Assembly (NCBI GenBank): GCA_028023455.1
Contig: JAQFVV010000346.1
Coordinates: 787,096-851,095, forward strand
Length of the DNA: 64,000 bases
Origin: Epiperipatus broadwayi
Lineage: Eukaryota > Onychophora > Udeonychophora > Euonychophora > Peripatidae
Direction: 5' to 3'
Positions 36,425 through 47,235 of the stretch are shown here, in pieces. Under the pieces are notes generated by a model. The model had not been told where the DNA came from and did not search any database. It saw only the letters and a program-made list of their open reading frames with translations. The stretch's first letter is position 1; each line of letters opens with the position of its first letter. Both the position numbers and the translations under genes were made by a program.

Positions 36425-37141
36425 GTATACATTTTATCTTTTTTATTAGACAAGAATTAAATATCACTCCATCACAGCCAATAATTAAAATAAATCAATA
36501 AAATATCAGCAATCTTTTTTCAATTTAAATGGAAATCCATTTATTATCAGGGTCTAAGATCTTAAAAAGACCATATAACAGTAATCGGCTAAACAGATTG
36601 AGATTAAAAATGCCTAGAAGTTTTAAATAAACTTCATTAAACAAGCCAGAAAAGACAATTGCTGCTATTCAAGATCTATTTAAGATATTAGACACTGGTA
36701 ATAAGTGGATTTCCATTTATTATCAGAATGTTGCCTTGACAACAGTTTTCTGATACCCTATTGGTTTATTTTAAGCACTGGGTGTGATGATGTGATTTAC
36801 ATATAATAACAATTAGCTATTTGTACTTATAATTTATCAGTGTTAAATACATCTAAATGTGCACACATCCTATCAAAGTTACTCATGCACAGTGTCATGA
36901 GCTCAAAATATTACCATCTCAACATACATATACATTTTGAAATGGTAATATTTAACATCCTTTAAACCTCAAGAAAATATTATTAACTAATCAAAAGATT
37001 ATTTTTAATTGCATCATTGCTATTACAAATATTATCAAAAAAAATAATATTTTAAATCTTACAGATTATAGTTACAAACAAAAATCAACACTAAATCTAT
37101 ACACAAATAAGATTCCGTCCGTTATTAAAAAGTATACTTAC
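36425..37141. other. INTS7 intron, no gene seen
   Basis: AT-rich. GGAAATCCATTTATTATCAG near 36530 and GGATTTCCATTTATTATCAG near 36704 form a short direct repeat, perhaps the ends of a small degenerate element. Otherwise nothing recognised. Confidence 0.35.
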
Positions 37142-37260
37142 TTTCAAAGCTCCAAAATAAATATCTGAAGTGGCTGCAGACATAGATGATAACACCAGCA
37201 GAGATTCAGTCGCTGCTGCAGCTCCTTCATAAAGTTCCGATTCAGCGATGGCAGCTCCAA
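37142..37260 (-). CDS. INTS7: INTS7 exon, Integrator subunit 7
   Basis: Enters in phase 1 (G plus TT gives valine) after a pyrimidine tract ending AAAG and leaves in phase 0 at AAA before GTAAGTAT, a strong donor. It encodes VGAAIAESELYEGAAAATES, LLVLSSMSAATSD and IYFGALK. The ESLLVL hexapeptide is identical to human INTS7, where it also follows a short acidic and alanine-containing stretch. The alanine-rich run is unusual for this AT-rich region and makes the exon stand out. Flanking introns are 10.9 and 15.8 kb. Confidence 0.87.
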
Positions 37261-38553
37261 CTTTAAAAAGGAAGGAAAAACCAATGTCATTTAGCATGCG
37301 CATTTTAACTGTATCTTAAATTAAAACTCACCTAATGACAGAATCATATAAAAAATTACATAGAAAAACATATTTCTAATATTTAAGGAATTTCTCAAAT
37401 AAGCATACAGGAAAAATATTGGTATAACACATGTGGGGAAAGAGATGAAGAATAAGTAAGGAAACAGTTAATACTATAAACAACAATCATTCATTTTTTA
37501 AATGCTAATAAATAATAATCGTTACTTTTGCTAAATAAATAATGAAAATATTTGATGTACTTTACATAATACAACATTTTATTTATTACACTTGTAAACA
37601 GCTAACAGTTTCGACTTTACAAGAGTCTTCTTCAGAGTTCTTTCTAATATTTATAAAACTGTTAAAGGAAAAAAAAAATTGCTATGTGAATAAAATACAA
37701 ACAACTGTATGAATAAGATCATTTCATTCGATAAAACTCTTAAATAATATTTCCTGAAGAAAACTAATAATAAATAATAGAATTACAATATAATATTTAT
37801 ATGAGTTAAAAGCACAAACAAATATAACAAAATTGTAAATATGATTTATATATTACTGTTCATTCTCAAGATATGACATCATATTAATATTAAACAGAGT
37901 TTGAAAATGCTGTAAGAATTTTTGAGAGCAAAGATAGTGATGTATAGTTAAAAATATGCAAGTCAGTTACTGGAATATATTTTTCTCTCTTGAATCAAAA
38001 ATTTTGTAGAGAATGAGTATCAACAAGAATGAAAATTATTTATTAGACAATGAACGGATAAAATTAAGACTTCCCCCCCCCCCCAGAGATGAATGATCAT
38101 ATTTTATCCAAATATTTCGCATAAATGTTTATTGAAATTAGAACTGAAAAGAAACCCATAATACCAATAGAAAAAATATCGCCAAAATTAACCTGAATTG
38201 TAGATAACAAGTTTAGTGTGATAAATGTAAAATTCAGACAGTATAAAAAAGAATGTATAATAAATAATTCATATTATTCAACCAACACAGTATAAATAAG
38301 AGATCATTAAAATTTCATGATTTCAATCTATCTGAGAACCAATTACCCATATGATGCACAATTGATAGCCAGTCTATGAAACAAATTAAGTGTATTATCT
38401 TTTTTTTTTTAAAACATATATGCATTACCTTACCTTTTGAAAATAAAAAAAGGTATGTGAATAAATCATGACAGTAATGTTATATCAGGACTTTATAACC
38501 AAGAAAAGAATAGACTTTAAACCTGACTTCAAATACACAGATTTGCAATACGA
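37261..38553. other. INTS7 intron, no gene seen
   Basis: AT-rich, with a run of twelve C near 38072 and one Penelope-type hammerhead motif listed separately. No protein similarity. Confidence 0.4.
37600..37642 (-). ncRNA. Penelope-type hammerhead ribozyme motif
   Basis: Minus strand: CTGAAGA (core with A at the free position 7), A, stem II GACT with AGTC enclosing CTTGTAA, GAAAC and TGTT. Core residues are all acceptable; stem III would be AC with GT. Bases beside it (ACT before, AGC after) give only weak stem I pairing. It lies about 340 bp downstream, in genomic coordinates, of an INTS7 exon edge and runs in the same direction as INTS7. Confidence 0.5.
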
Positions 38554-38570
38554 TTTTAAATTTTATTGTT

Positions 38571-39154
38571 TTAAGCCAATAAACATCACATGGCCACCTC
38601 TTATGCTTGTGTATAACTGTTGTTAAAACAGGCAAAACTCACTATATGTATTGCCACACACAGCAAGTTAGAGTAATCAATGGATGCCAGAAGGCTTGGG
38701 TATAACAACAGTTATACCCCAAGTATAAGAGGTGGTGGTCATGTGATGTTTATTGGCTTAAAACCAATCCTGCCTAATAGGATAATGGTGGCTATGGTTA
38801 TTAAAGAACCAAAGACACCAAAATGTATGGGTACTGAACTGAGTTCAGACCCATATGACTATATAAGCTAATGGCTTGGATTGAAAATATTAAGGTGTTT
38901 TCAGTTTAAGACTCATAATTTTGTAGTCACATGGAGATAAATGGTGGCTGCTGGAGGGTTACATTAGATCCTAAGATCTAGGTGCAGTCCTCTCGGATCC
39001 AAGGCTCCTCACTGACGAAGGCCACAAGCCAGAAACTAGTGTGGGAATATTGGATGAGTAGGCACTAGATGGAGATTTTATGCACAAGCCTTCTGGCATC
39101 CAGTGATTACTCTAACTTGCTGTGTGTAGCAATATGTATAATGAGTTTTGCCTG
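38571..39154 (-). mobile_element. R1 repeat copy 4 with 13-17 bp TSD
   Basis: TTTTAAATTTTATTGTT occurs at 38554-38570 and 39155-39171. Part of it may belong to the element, so the duplication is 13-17 bp. On the minus strand the element ends CATGTGATGTTTATTGGCTTAA like the other copies. The left end shows a second hairpin: the CATGTGATGTTTATTGGC module is repeated inverted at 38735-38760 around TATAACAACAGTTATA. One hammerhead is present (38997-39055, plus strand) and the other was replaced by that hairpin. The unique centre matches copy 3 in reverse orientation. Confidence 0.75.
38997..39055 (+). ncRNA. R1 hammerhead motif, cleavage base changed
   Basis: Plus strand: ATCCAA, TCCTCA, CTGACGA, stem II GGC/GCC, GAAAC, TAGTG, then TGGGAA and TTGGAT. 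The core is complete, but the base at position 17 is G (GTG in place of GTC), which hammerheads do not cleave after. Stem I is slightly weakened. Confidence 0.6.
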
Positions 39155-39171
39155 TTTTAAATTTTATTGTT

Positions 39172-40850
39172 ATTGACATTATAATTATTAATGATATTTT
39201 CAATGTTAATTGCTATTAGAACAAACATCCTTTTAATTAATAATCGATCTCAAAACTAATTACTAATTTGTTAAAATAAATTATAAATAAAATTATCTCT
39301 CTTACAAAAACACTTTTACTAAATTTAATTTAAAACTGTTATTTATTAGGATTTAGCATTTTATTTTTATATACTACAAATTCAGCATAAATACAGGACA
39401 TTCCTCATATGTACACCTGTGAGAAATTGATATATAAATTTATGGATAATCTAAAAACACCATATTTATTTAAATAAGTGAGATGTTTAAACTTTGTGGT
39501 TAACTATTATATAAGTATGATTGTGAACCGATTGACACTGTGATTGTTTGCAGACAATGCCATGACTTAAAAAGAAAAGTCAAAGAGGCTTACTTTATTG
39601 CTAGGCACAATCATACCATCAACAGAAAAGACACGTGCTACAATATATCCAAGAAATGGAATACATAAACTCACTTGCATTACTAGTTTTGTTAGTTACA
39701 ATATGGCGGTGATTATGAGGGCCGTGTCCCTTGAAAGCACTCAGCAATTCTTGCATTATTGTTTTAATATATAAAGAATTTTAAAAAGGCAGCTTTGTGT
39801 GTTTATGTGTCTTTAGCGCAAATCATATTTACATATTTATTTAAGTAATATTGATATAACTTATTAACATTTTGGGTTTTCTGAAAATGCACATATACTT
39901 AGACATCAATAATCCTGATGAATGATTGATTTAAATGTGTTTGTCAATATGATATTGAGAATAATTATTTATTTCACTGCTAATTCATTCAAATAAATCT
40001 CAAGCAATTAAAGTACTATTGAGAGAATACCTTAATCAAGCGAATGGGGATTTATTCATGGAATCACGAATTACATATTTCGAGAGTAAGATCGAAAGCT
40101 TTGTCTTTATTCGTAAATATATAATGACTCATAATGCTCACACTGTTCATAATTTTTTTTCCATATTACTACAATGGAGCAATCCCATAGTGTAGTAGAA
40201 AATAATCCTTCTGGCAATCCATCCAGAGGACTATTTTTAATAGAACATAGTGAATATCAATGCCAGACACCACGAATATTGAACTTACAAGTGGATAGGA
40301 TTATAAATGTACTCTGTTATCATTTGTTTATAAAAATATCTTGCAACATCTATATTTGTAGCCGCATTTGCTATAAGCATTTCTTGGGGATTATTAAGAT
40401 TAGTTTATGATTACTATTTGCTCTGTAATTTAGTAAATAATTAAAATATATTAATCATGAATAATAATTTTTAAGTTATTATTATGTGCGATATCATACG
40501 GGATATATAAATGTGATTACATCAATACTAATATTCCATTAGTGGAAAAGAAACAAACGTAAATAATTCACAAATATATGAACACGTCGCACATTCAATG
40601 AATATATGTAATATTCACAGCAAAAGTATTATGATTCATAAGATTGGTGGTAGAATATATAATTAAATAAGTACCAATTTTAGACTAATATTACTTTATT
40701 TCATAGGTCACCTCTGTGTACTGAAAATAAATGAGATATGGTAAAATATGTCTCAAATGAATATTTTCACAGAAACTTTAATTTTTTTTTATAAAGCCTT
40801 AAAAGTTTTCGGGCAGTGATAGTACCAATTAACCACTGCAGTAAAAAAGT
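39172..40850. other. INTS7 intron, no gene recognised
   Basis: AT-rich. A 78-codon open stretch at 40174-40410 (plus) begins MEQSHSVVENNPSGNPSRG and has fairly normal composition for about 40 codons before turning hydrophobic. It lies 450 bp ahead of the gypsy polyprotein and could be a remnant of its 5' part, but I recognise no gag or protease motif. Confidence 0.35.
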
Positions 40851-41029
40851 AAATCTACCCCTGTACATAGTCAACGGGAAGAAAGTGGTTCCACAAACTG
40901 GGTATACAAATTAATATTATTAAAAATCTCTCTGGAACAAGAAATGGCCTACGAATATTCTGATTTATTTAATAGAAAATTGGGATTAATTAATATGAGC
41001 CCAGTCGAGATAGTTGCTGGAAAATGCAT

Positions 41030-41900
41030 GATTGGTCATGTGTAAACCACGGAAAATCCCATTCGCTGAAAAAGAGAATGTGGCAGAAAAACTAAAGTCA
41101 TTGATTGCTAAGGGGATATTAATGCCAATTGAAGCATCAGATTGCTTCACACCTATAGTAGTGATAACCAAGCCAAAGGGCAAAATTAGACTTTGTGGCA
41201 ATTACAGAGTAACTGTAAATAAACATCTAAACAGGGGAGCATACCCAGTTCCTAATGTGAGGAAAGCACTAGAAATTCTTCAAAATGCTCACATCTCGCA
41301 AAATTGGATTTAAATTCTGCATTTCACCAGATACAGATGACAGACAAATCAGTGGAAATTTTAATATTGACAACACCGATGGGATTATTTAAATGTAATC
41401 ATTCACTGTTTGGCATATCAACAGCACCTAACATTTTCCAAGCAAAAATTGACATATTGCTCCAAGGTCAGGAAGGTTATTCCATATTTCGATGAAATAC
41501 TCATCACAGCTAACTCAGAAGAGATGCTGTGTAAAAGGTTTTTAACCATATGTGAAAAATTAAACAATATGGGAGTAAAATTAAATGGCCAAAAAAGCGT
41601 ATGGCATGTAAAAAAATTGTATTTTCTCGGCCACAATTTCTGATAGGGGGAAGAAAGCAGCACCTGAGAAAGTTTAGAGAAATGAAAACATGACGAAGCC
41701 TAAAAACATTAAACAACTGCAGGAATATTTAGGATTAATAAATTTTTTCAAACCTTTTTTAGAGTATAAAGCATACATAGCAAAATCATTGTACGAATTA
41801 TTGAGAAAACATCAAAAATGGCAAGGGTTGGAAATTCACAATGAAGCATTTAATAAAACAAAAGACCTATTATTATATGACAAATTGTTTAATACCCTTC
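41030..41900 (+). pseudogene. gypsy reverse transcriptase remnant
   Basis: Blocks: KPRKIPFAEKENVAEKLKS, IVVITKPKGKIRLCGNYRV (fingers), then after a stop MDLNSAFHQIQM (motif A with its aspartate), TTPMGLFKCNHSLFGISTAP (motif B, C in place of the usual Y/F-R), and in another frame PYFDEILITA where YxDD should be (second aspartate changed to glutamate). The thumb and connection include GVKLNGQKSVW, FLGHNF, then NIKQLQEYLGLINFFKPF. At least three frame shifts and a stop break it. Confidence 0.85.
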
Positions 41901-41909
41901 AATAGTAAT

Positions 41910-42300
41910 TTTGAACTGGGTTTATCCATGGATGCATCAGAGTGGGGTGTGAGGGTGATTATCCCACACCAAGGTTATAAAGGGTAATGGCCCATTGCAT
42001 ATATATCACATACACTTTCAAAAGCAGAAAGAAATTATAGTCAGATCGATAAAGAAGCTTTAACTATTATCTTCGCCCTGGACAAATTTCATCAATATAT
42101 TTTCAGTGCATCGGTTCAAATAATCATTGACCACAAGCCATTGCTAGATTTTGGGACATGACAAATCAGTACCCAAACATTTAAGACCATGCATGATGCG
42201 CTGGAGAAACATCTTGTCATCTTATGATTACAAACTGGAATAGAAGGGCAAAGAAATTTCACATACAGATGCTCTGTCCTGAATCCCAGATAAAGAAGAA
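41910..42300 (+). pseudogene. gypsy RNase H remnant
   Basis: LSMDASEWGVRVIIPHQGYKG carries the first catalytic aspartate in the usual LxxDAS setting. Then come a stop, PIAYISHTLSKAERNYSQID and KEALTIIFALDKFHQYIF with the E-A pair, and IIIDHKPLLDF with the D-H-K/N-P-L block. This is the order of gypsy RNase H, which removes the RNA template. It is partly intact residue-wise but truncated by stops and a frame change. Confidence 0.8.
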
Positions 42301-42649
42301 CCAAACAGCATGGAGACGGAAATAAACTACATTGATGTGCTGAAATCGGAAATCCTGAAACAGTAAAAAAGTAGCAAGTTAGACATAAGCTGACAAGGCA
42401 AACAACAGCTTATGGAGTGGATAAAAAATGGATGGCCGAAGTCAAAGCCACATTACTTCAACACTGGGTTCTGGACAAATCGCAAGAAATTGTCTACTTG
42501 TAAAGGATATGTACTAATGGACTAATGGGAATCAAGTCATAATACCAATGGAAGGTAGACAACAAGTTTTAAAGCTTTTACATGAAGGTCACCTTAAAAT
42601 CGTGCAAGCCAAAGCATTTACTTGTAGTTAGTCTGGTAGCCAAAAATAA

Positions 42650-43400
42650 CAACTGACATCAAGAAATACATCAAAAAAAGCATGCATTGTCAATCTGAAA
42701 CTAATATGAAGGCAAAATAATGCGATCCATGGCCAATAGCAACAGAATTCTGGCAGAGAGTCCATATTGACCATGTAGGCCCAATAAATGGCAAGATACT
42801 GATCTATTCATAGTCGCATACTTCAAATGGATGGAGTATTGTATAGTGGAAGACCAAAGAAACAAATGTTGTGTTTTCTTGCCACCGTCTACCAGAAACC
42901 ATCATGTCCAACAACAGTGCTAGATTCACTGTGAAAAAAATGGAAAACTATTTTTATCGCCAATGGCATCAAACACATACATGCATCCCCATATCACTCA
43001 CCGTCAAATGGTCTTGCCAAAAAGACTGTACAGATAATTAAAAAAGCCCTCAAGAAGTCAAACAACATAAGTATGCAACAAGCAATATATAACACTATGC
43101 TGCTTCAACACTCCACCCCATCAACAGCTACAGGGAGATCTCCAGCAGAACTACTGATGAAAAGGAAACTGAGAATTAAATTATCACTTTTATTTCCAAG
43201 TATGACTGATAAAATAGAGAGTGGAAAAGATGAAAAAATACAAATAATGGACTGGAAAAAACAAAATATATATATAATAGGCAACAGAGTTTGGGTTCAA
43301 GACATAATCCGGAAGAAATGGATTAAAGAAGTAATCGTGAAAATGTTATCAAAAACAATAGCAATCATCCAAGTGCAGGATGGGACAACATACAGATGAC
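42650..43400 (+). pseudogene. gypsy integrase remnant
   Basis: A zinc-binding end (HCQSETNMKAK) is followed by FWQRVHIDHVGPI (catalytic core, first aspartate present in HID), PETIMSNNSARFT (second aspartate of the DN pair changed to N), HASPYHSPSNGLAKKTVQII (third catalytic glutamate changed to K), then LLMKRKLRIKLSLLFPSM and a C-terminal part with GNRVWVQD. The enzyme would have joined cDNA to host DNA; two of three catalytic acids are lost. Confidence 0.85.
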
Positions 43401-43699
43401 ATGTAAATCATGTCCGCTGGCAATTCGAAGAAGATTGTCAAATTGCAATGCCCATGCCAAATGTTGAAAATCAAGAAAGTTAAAACACAACGGAACCAAC
43501 ACCACAGATCAAGGATGAAGACGAAAAACCAGAAAGCTGCGACATGGAACCTGGAACAATGGAACAGAAACCAGATCGAATCTGACTGGATTAACAATTA
43601 GATTACCCAGACCCAGATGTCAGCTATGTAGACCGGCCAGATTCAACAACTATATGTAAGGATAAACAATTTTCTGGAGTAAGGGAAGGAGTGCAAAAT

Positions 43700-44310
43700 A
43701 TTAAATATTTTAAAATGTAAAAGAGCTGATAAATAAATCATTGAAAAGAAATGTTTCAATTAAATGTAGTTTAAATAAACATAGTCGCATGTATATATTA
43801 ATTAATGAAATACACTTTATAAATTACCTTATATGGAAATAAATTCCTATAGATCTAAAATCTTATAGATATCAAAATAAATTCCTGAGATTAATTAATA
43901 CTATAAATAAATTCCTAAGAGAGTAATTAATTGTATAAATAAAAAGCTAAGGAATTTTGTTGTATGATAACAAGCTCTAAATAATACGACCTGATTAAAA
44001 CCAAAGAATTTACTCCAGAAAAGATCAAAGAAACAAAGGAAGAGATGGATATAAAAAGTGAGAGAAAAAGGACTGTTTGCTTTTTCTGTGGTAGCTGCTA
44101 CAGTTAGTGCTTCCGCAAGTTGAAGAGCAGTGAAGATCATCATCAGCGGACTTCATTCCCAGGATCTCGGCTCCTGTAGGTCACTAAGCCAATTAGTGCT
44201 TTTAAAGACCATCTCGATCTTATTATTATTTTGAAATGCCTCAAGAGGCTCGTCGAGGATTGTGTAATAAAGACTATAGATGTTAGTGAAGGTATGGGAA
44301 TAATAGCTTA
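43700..44310 (+). mobile_element. Probable gypsy 3' LTR region
   Basis: Directly follows pol. It has several tandem-like AAATAAATTCCT words (43838-43915), a GC-richer segment (44090-44260) with CCAGGATCTCGGCTCC, and AATAAAGAC as a polyadenylation-like site near 44266. A diverged relative appears at 60.9-61.2 kb (shared TACTCCAGAAAA, CCCAGGATCT). LTR edges are not resolved and no 5' partner was found. Confidence 0.4.
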
Positions 44311-44539
44311 CCTTTACAGCTAAACTTTGTAAACATTATTTGCTATTCAGTAATTAACCTGTGAATTAGACTCACTCAAATGCAGACTTCATATGTGTGT
44401 TAAAGATCAGTATAGTAAATTACTTTTCCTAATTGTTAATACATTTTTATTGCTAAATATATATGTGCTATTATTCTCTCGAGTTTTATTGCATATCTGT
44501 TTTCTGGTCACCCAGTCTAAGTTGGGAACACAGCAATAA

Positions 44540-44762
44540 AACAGGCAAAACACTCTATATGTATTGCCACTCAGTGCAAGCCAGCGTAATCAATGGATGC
44601 CAGAATGCTTGTGCATAAAATCCCCATCTACAGCCTACTCATCCAATATCCCCAGACTAGTTTCTGACTTGTGGCCTTCGTCAGTGAGGAGCCTTGGATC
44701 TGTTTTAATAACAGTTAAAAGCAAGCATATGAAATGGTGATCATGTGATGTTTATTGGTTTA
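44540..44762 (+). mobile_element. R1 repeat copy 5 with 13-bp TSD
   Basis: AACACAGCAATAA occurs at 44527-44539 and 44763-44775, a perfect 13-bp duplication around a 223-bp element. It starts AACAGGCAAAACACTC, contains one arm and one hammerhead (minus strand), then joins directly to the 3' module TTTTAATAACAGTTAAAAGC and ends GTGATGTTTATTGGTTT. The unique centre and second ribozyme seen in copy 3 are absent, so this is either a deletion form or the minimal unit. Clean edges make it the best copy for defining the family's ends. Confidence 0.85.
44641..44699 (-). ncRNA. R1 hammerhead ribozyme, apparently intact
   Basis: Minus strand: ATCCAA, GGC, TCCTCA, CTGACGA, stem II AGGC(CACAA)GTCA, GAAAC, TAGTC, TGGGGA, TA, TTGGAT. 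All core residues and the GTC cleavage triplet are present. One stem II pair is G-T instead of G-C and position 10.1/11.1 is an A-A mismatch. With copy 3 this is the best candidate for activity. Confidence 0.68.
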
Positions 44763-45057
44763 AACACAGCAATAACATTGTTGTTTCTTTTGAAGGTGGA
44801 TATTATAAATGTCTAAAGGTTGGCCTATGCATCTGCCTGCTGTTGCACAAGTTTGCAATTTTTTTTACATGAGAGTAGTGTTTTAGATATGTGTACTTTT
44901 AAAGATATTAACTAGGCAAAAGTACCCCAAATCCAATCATGGCCGAGATACACAGGTCAGGAGCAATCATGAATTCTAACCTATTTGCCCATTCCCCAAA
45001 TCTATAACATTATGAACAACACCTACGGTGATACCACATAAATTCATTACCTTCTGG

Positions 45058-45955
45058 CCCGGTGCATTTACAAAAGGTACATGGATGATATTTTTGTTTG
45101 CAGAAATACCAATACTATAAATCTGCTTGTAGAGAAGTTAAATAATTTGAAGTTAAATAATTTGAATGGCTTGAAATCGACTATTGAAAAAAAAACAGAA
45201 GTATTAAGTATTTGGATTTATTTATTACAAGAGATAATAATATGTTAAGTTATAAATTAACAATCAAACCATTGCAAAAAAGAAGATATATAAATTGTAA
45301 ATCAAAAGTACTGATTATGCATAAGATGGCAAGTTTTATACCTTTTTTGTTTTGTAATGAAAAATTATGTCATTACCAAAGTGATAAATTAAAAAAATAT
45401 TGAGATATTTGCCAAGAAATTGCTTGAAGTTGGTTATAAGATTGAACAGATTAATAATACTTTATGTCAATTTAAATGTTATAATGATTTAAAGAAGTTA
45501 AAGATTGATAAAAAAAAATGGATATCTATTTCATATATTTCAAATGCTGAGGTGAAACTTTTTAAGAATATATATAAGGATGTGTTTAATGTTCCATTTT
45601 GTGTTACAAATAACATTAATAAGTTAGTAAATAATTCTAAAAGTGTCATACATGTCAAGCAAAAAAGCAATGTTGTGTATCAATTTTTTTTGTGGGTGTA
45701 AGTTATCATATATAGGAGAATCGAGATGCACTATTTAAAAAAGATTAAAGGACCATGAATTGTTATACAAGTGTGTGAAAAGTAAATATGATATTGATTT
45801 AACGACTGCTCCAGTTTTTTTGGATCTTAAAAGGACATGAAAATATAAATTTAAGTTTGATATTGAAAGTGTTAAGATTCTTCATGAGGAGAGAAGCCAT
45901 AATAAAACAAAAATTAAGGAGACAATTTTAATAAATGAATATAATTAATAGACAA
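45058..45955 (+). pseudogene. Penelope-like element RT and GIY-YIG relic
   Basis: RYMDDIFVCRNTNTINLLVE (RT motif C with YMDD) is followed by KYLDLFITRDNN-like sequence, the 63- and 93-codon open stretches at 45212-45403 and 45420-45701, and then FFCGCKLSYIGESRCTI, KRLKDHELLYKC and FDIESVKILHEERSHNK. This is the RT thumb, linker and GIY-YIG endonuclease of Penelope-like elements, including the Cys-containing spacer before YIGES and the R...H and E residues of the nuclease. Stops and at least two frame shifts break it, and the RT fingers and palm upstream are missing (5' truncation near 45.05 kb). Confidence 0.8.
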
Positions 45956-46029
45956 GCTGCTAATGTTAAAATTCAGAATTCACAGGATTTGAGTTAATGA
46001 TGTTTGCTTCCATTATGTTTTTTGAATTT

Positions 46030-46115
46030 AACCGCAGATGAGGAAAGTTAAGGAATTAACTGAAAATACTTCTGTGGATTGAAAGACTGTATATTATAGT
46101 TAATTACCATTGTAT
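46030..46115 (+). repeat. Penelope 3' tail stem-loop
   Basis: Seventy bases after the nuclease end: GCAGATGAGGAAAGTTAA, GGAATTAACTGAAAATAC, TTCTGTGG, then ATTGAAAGACTG. The inner GTTAA/TTAAC hairpin and outer CAGA/TTCTG pairing match 21811-21869, and a third partial copy lies near 57625. A conserved tail structure is what an element's RT would recognise for priming; that role is inference. Confidence 0.5.
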
Positions 46116-46914
46116 TTATTATTTATACTATTATTAATACATAGATATATATACACTTTACCTATTAAATTATAAAACAAGTGAATTACTAATGATATAT
46201 ATATATATTAAAAGCAAGAGCTTTTATTTATTGTGAGAATACTAAAAATTTTAAAATAATATAAAGGAATATACAATCACATTAAAACTTAAAAAATTGT
46301 ATTTTGTTAGCCATTTTAAATCAACATTTAGTATTCTAAGTATTGTTTTAAATCTCTTTGCAAACAAAGCAAAAAAATAAAATAAGAGTCATAGATCACA
46401 TGACACTACCTCTTAAACTTGTAAGTTATAAACAATGAGGATTGCCAATTCCTCTACAAGCTTTATAATAAATGCTTAGCCAGAGCCAGCACTTAAAATA
46501 TCTCTGTCAGGAGTGTCAGGGTAAGTTCAGACAAAAAGAGCTTCACTTATTATAAGATGTTATTGAAACTAGAAATACCAAAAAAAAAAGACCACAATTG
46601 CTAAGTCAATAGCATACATACTTTGATGCTTATACTTGATTTATTTCATCTAAATATTATTTACCAATCTATTTAAAGACAGAGAAAACCTAAATCTAAC
46701 ATTATAATCTTTAGAAATAACATTCTTCAATTATGAATATAAATTGTGATCTTTTACTAGCCATCATATCATACTCATTGCATTTTCAATGAAAAGATAG
46801 ACAGGTCGCTTGCAATGCCATCTATGAATCAATGAATAAAGTTTGCAGTGATATAAATTTGCTATATCAACACAAAAAAATTAAGGTGCTAGCATATTGG
46901 AATCACAACATGAC
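46116..46914. other. INTS7 intron, no gene seen
   Basis: AT-rich sequence with a TA microsatellite near 46197. The fragment with ATCACATGACACTACCTCTTAAACTTG near 46397 resembles an R1 3' module but is too short to assign. Confidence 0.35.
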
Positions 46915-47235
46915 AGTGCGTTTTGTAGCTTGACTCATGATAAAACAAAATGGGCAGAACTGCTGCTGAAACATTTGCAATTATTTAGACTGTATATGGT
47001 AGCGTAGCCATGAGTGGCAAAAATGTTTTCAAATGGTTTGCAAGTTTTCATGATGAAAGGAAGAGTATTGCAGACGATTCATGAAGATATGAAACACAAT
47101 GACATCATTTCGCGACCTTGATCCAAACATGCCACTTAAAACTTTTATGATGAATAGCTTAACCATGTCACTATATAACAAATGTGTTGATTATTCAAGA
47201 ACGGAACTGCAGACAACTTAGAGACAGAACTAGTT
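46915..47235 (+). pseudogene. mariner transposase N-terminal fragment
   Basis: In broken frames it reads RTAAETFAII-like, VYGSVAMSGKNVFKWFASFH and DERKSIADDS, the second helix-turn-helix and linker of a mariner transposase. The rest of the gene is missing. It is a different lineage from the element at 5973 (different linker sequence). I see no terminal repeats. Confidence 0.65.

Larger units (their letters stand above)
40880..43680 (+). mobile_element. Ty3/gypsy retrotransposon pol, dead copy
   Basis: Reads in the order RT, RNase H, zinc-binding and integrase across several frame shifts and stops. Order and motif style (a PRKIPFAEKENV lead-in before RT, integrase last) place it in Ty3/gypsy (Metaviridae). 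Nothing recognisable as gag or protease precedes it. Non-coding sequence with LTR character follows at 43.8-44.3 kb. Several catalytic residues are changed, so it is not functional. It lies inside the INTS7 intron on the opposite strand. Confidence 0.88.

Noticed and set aside
40174-40410. MEQSHSVVENNPSGNP open frame as a first exon or gag
   Set aside because: The only candidate donor is weak and no gag, protease or host-gene motif is visible; kept only as a remark in the spacer entry.
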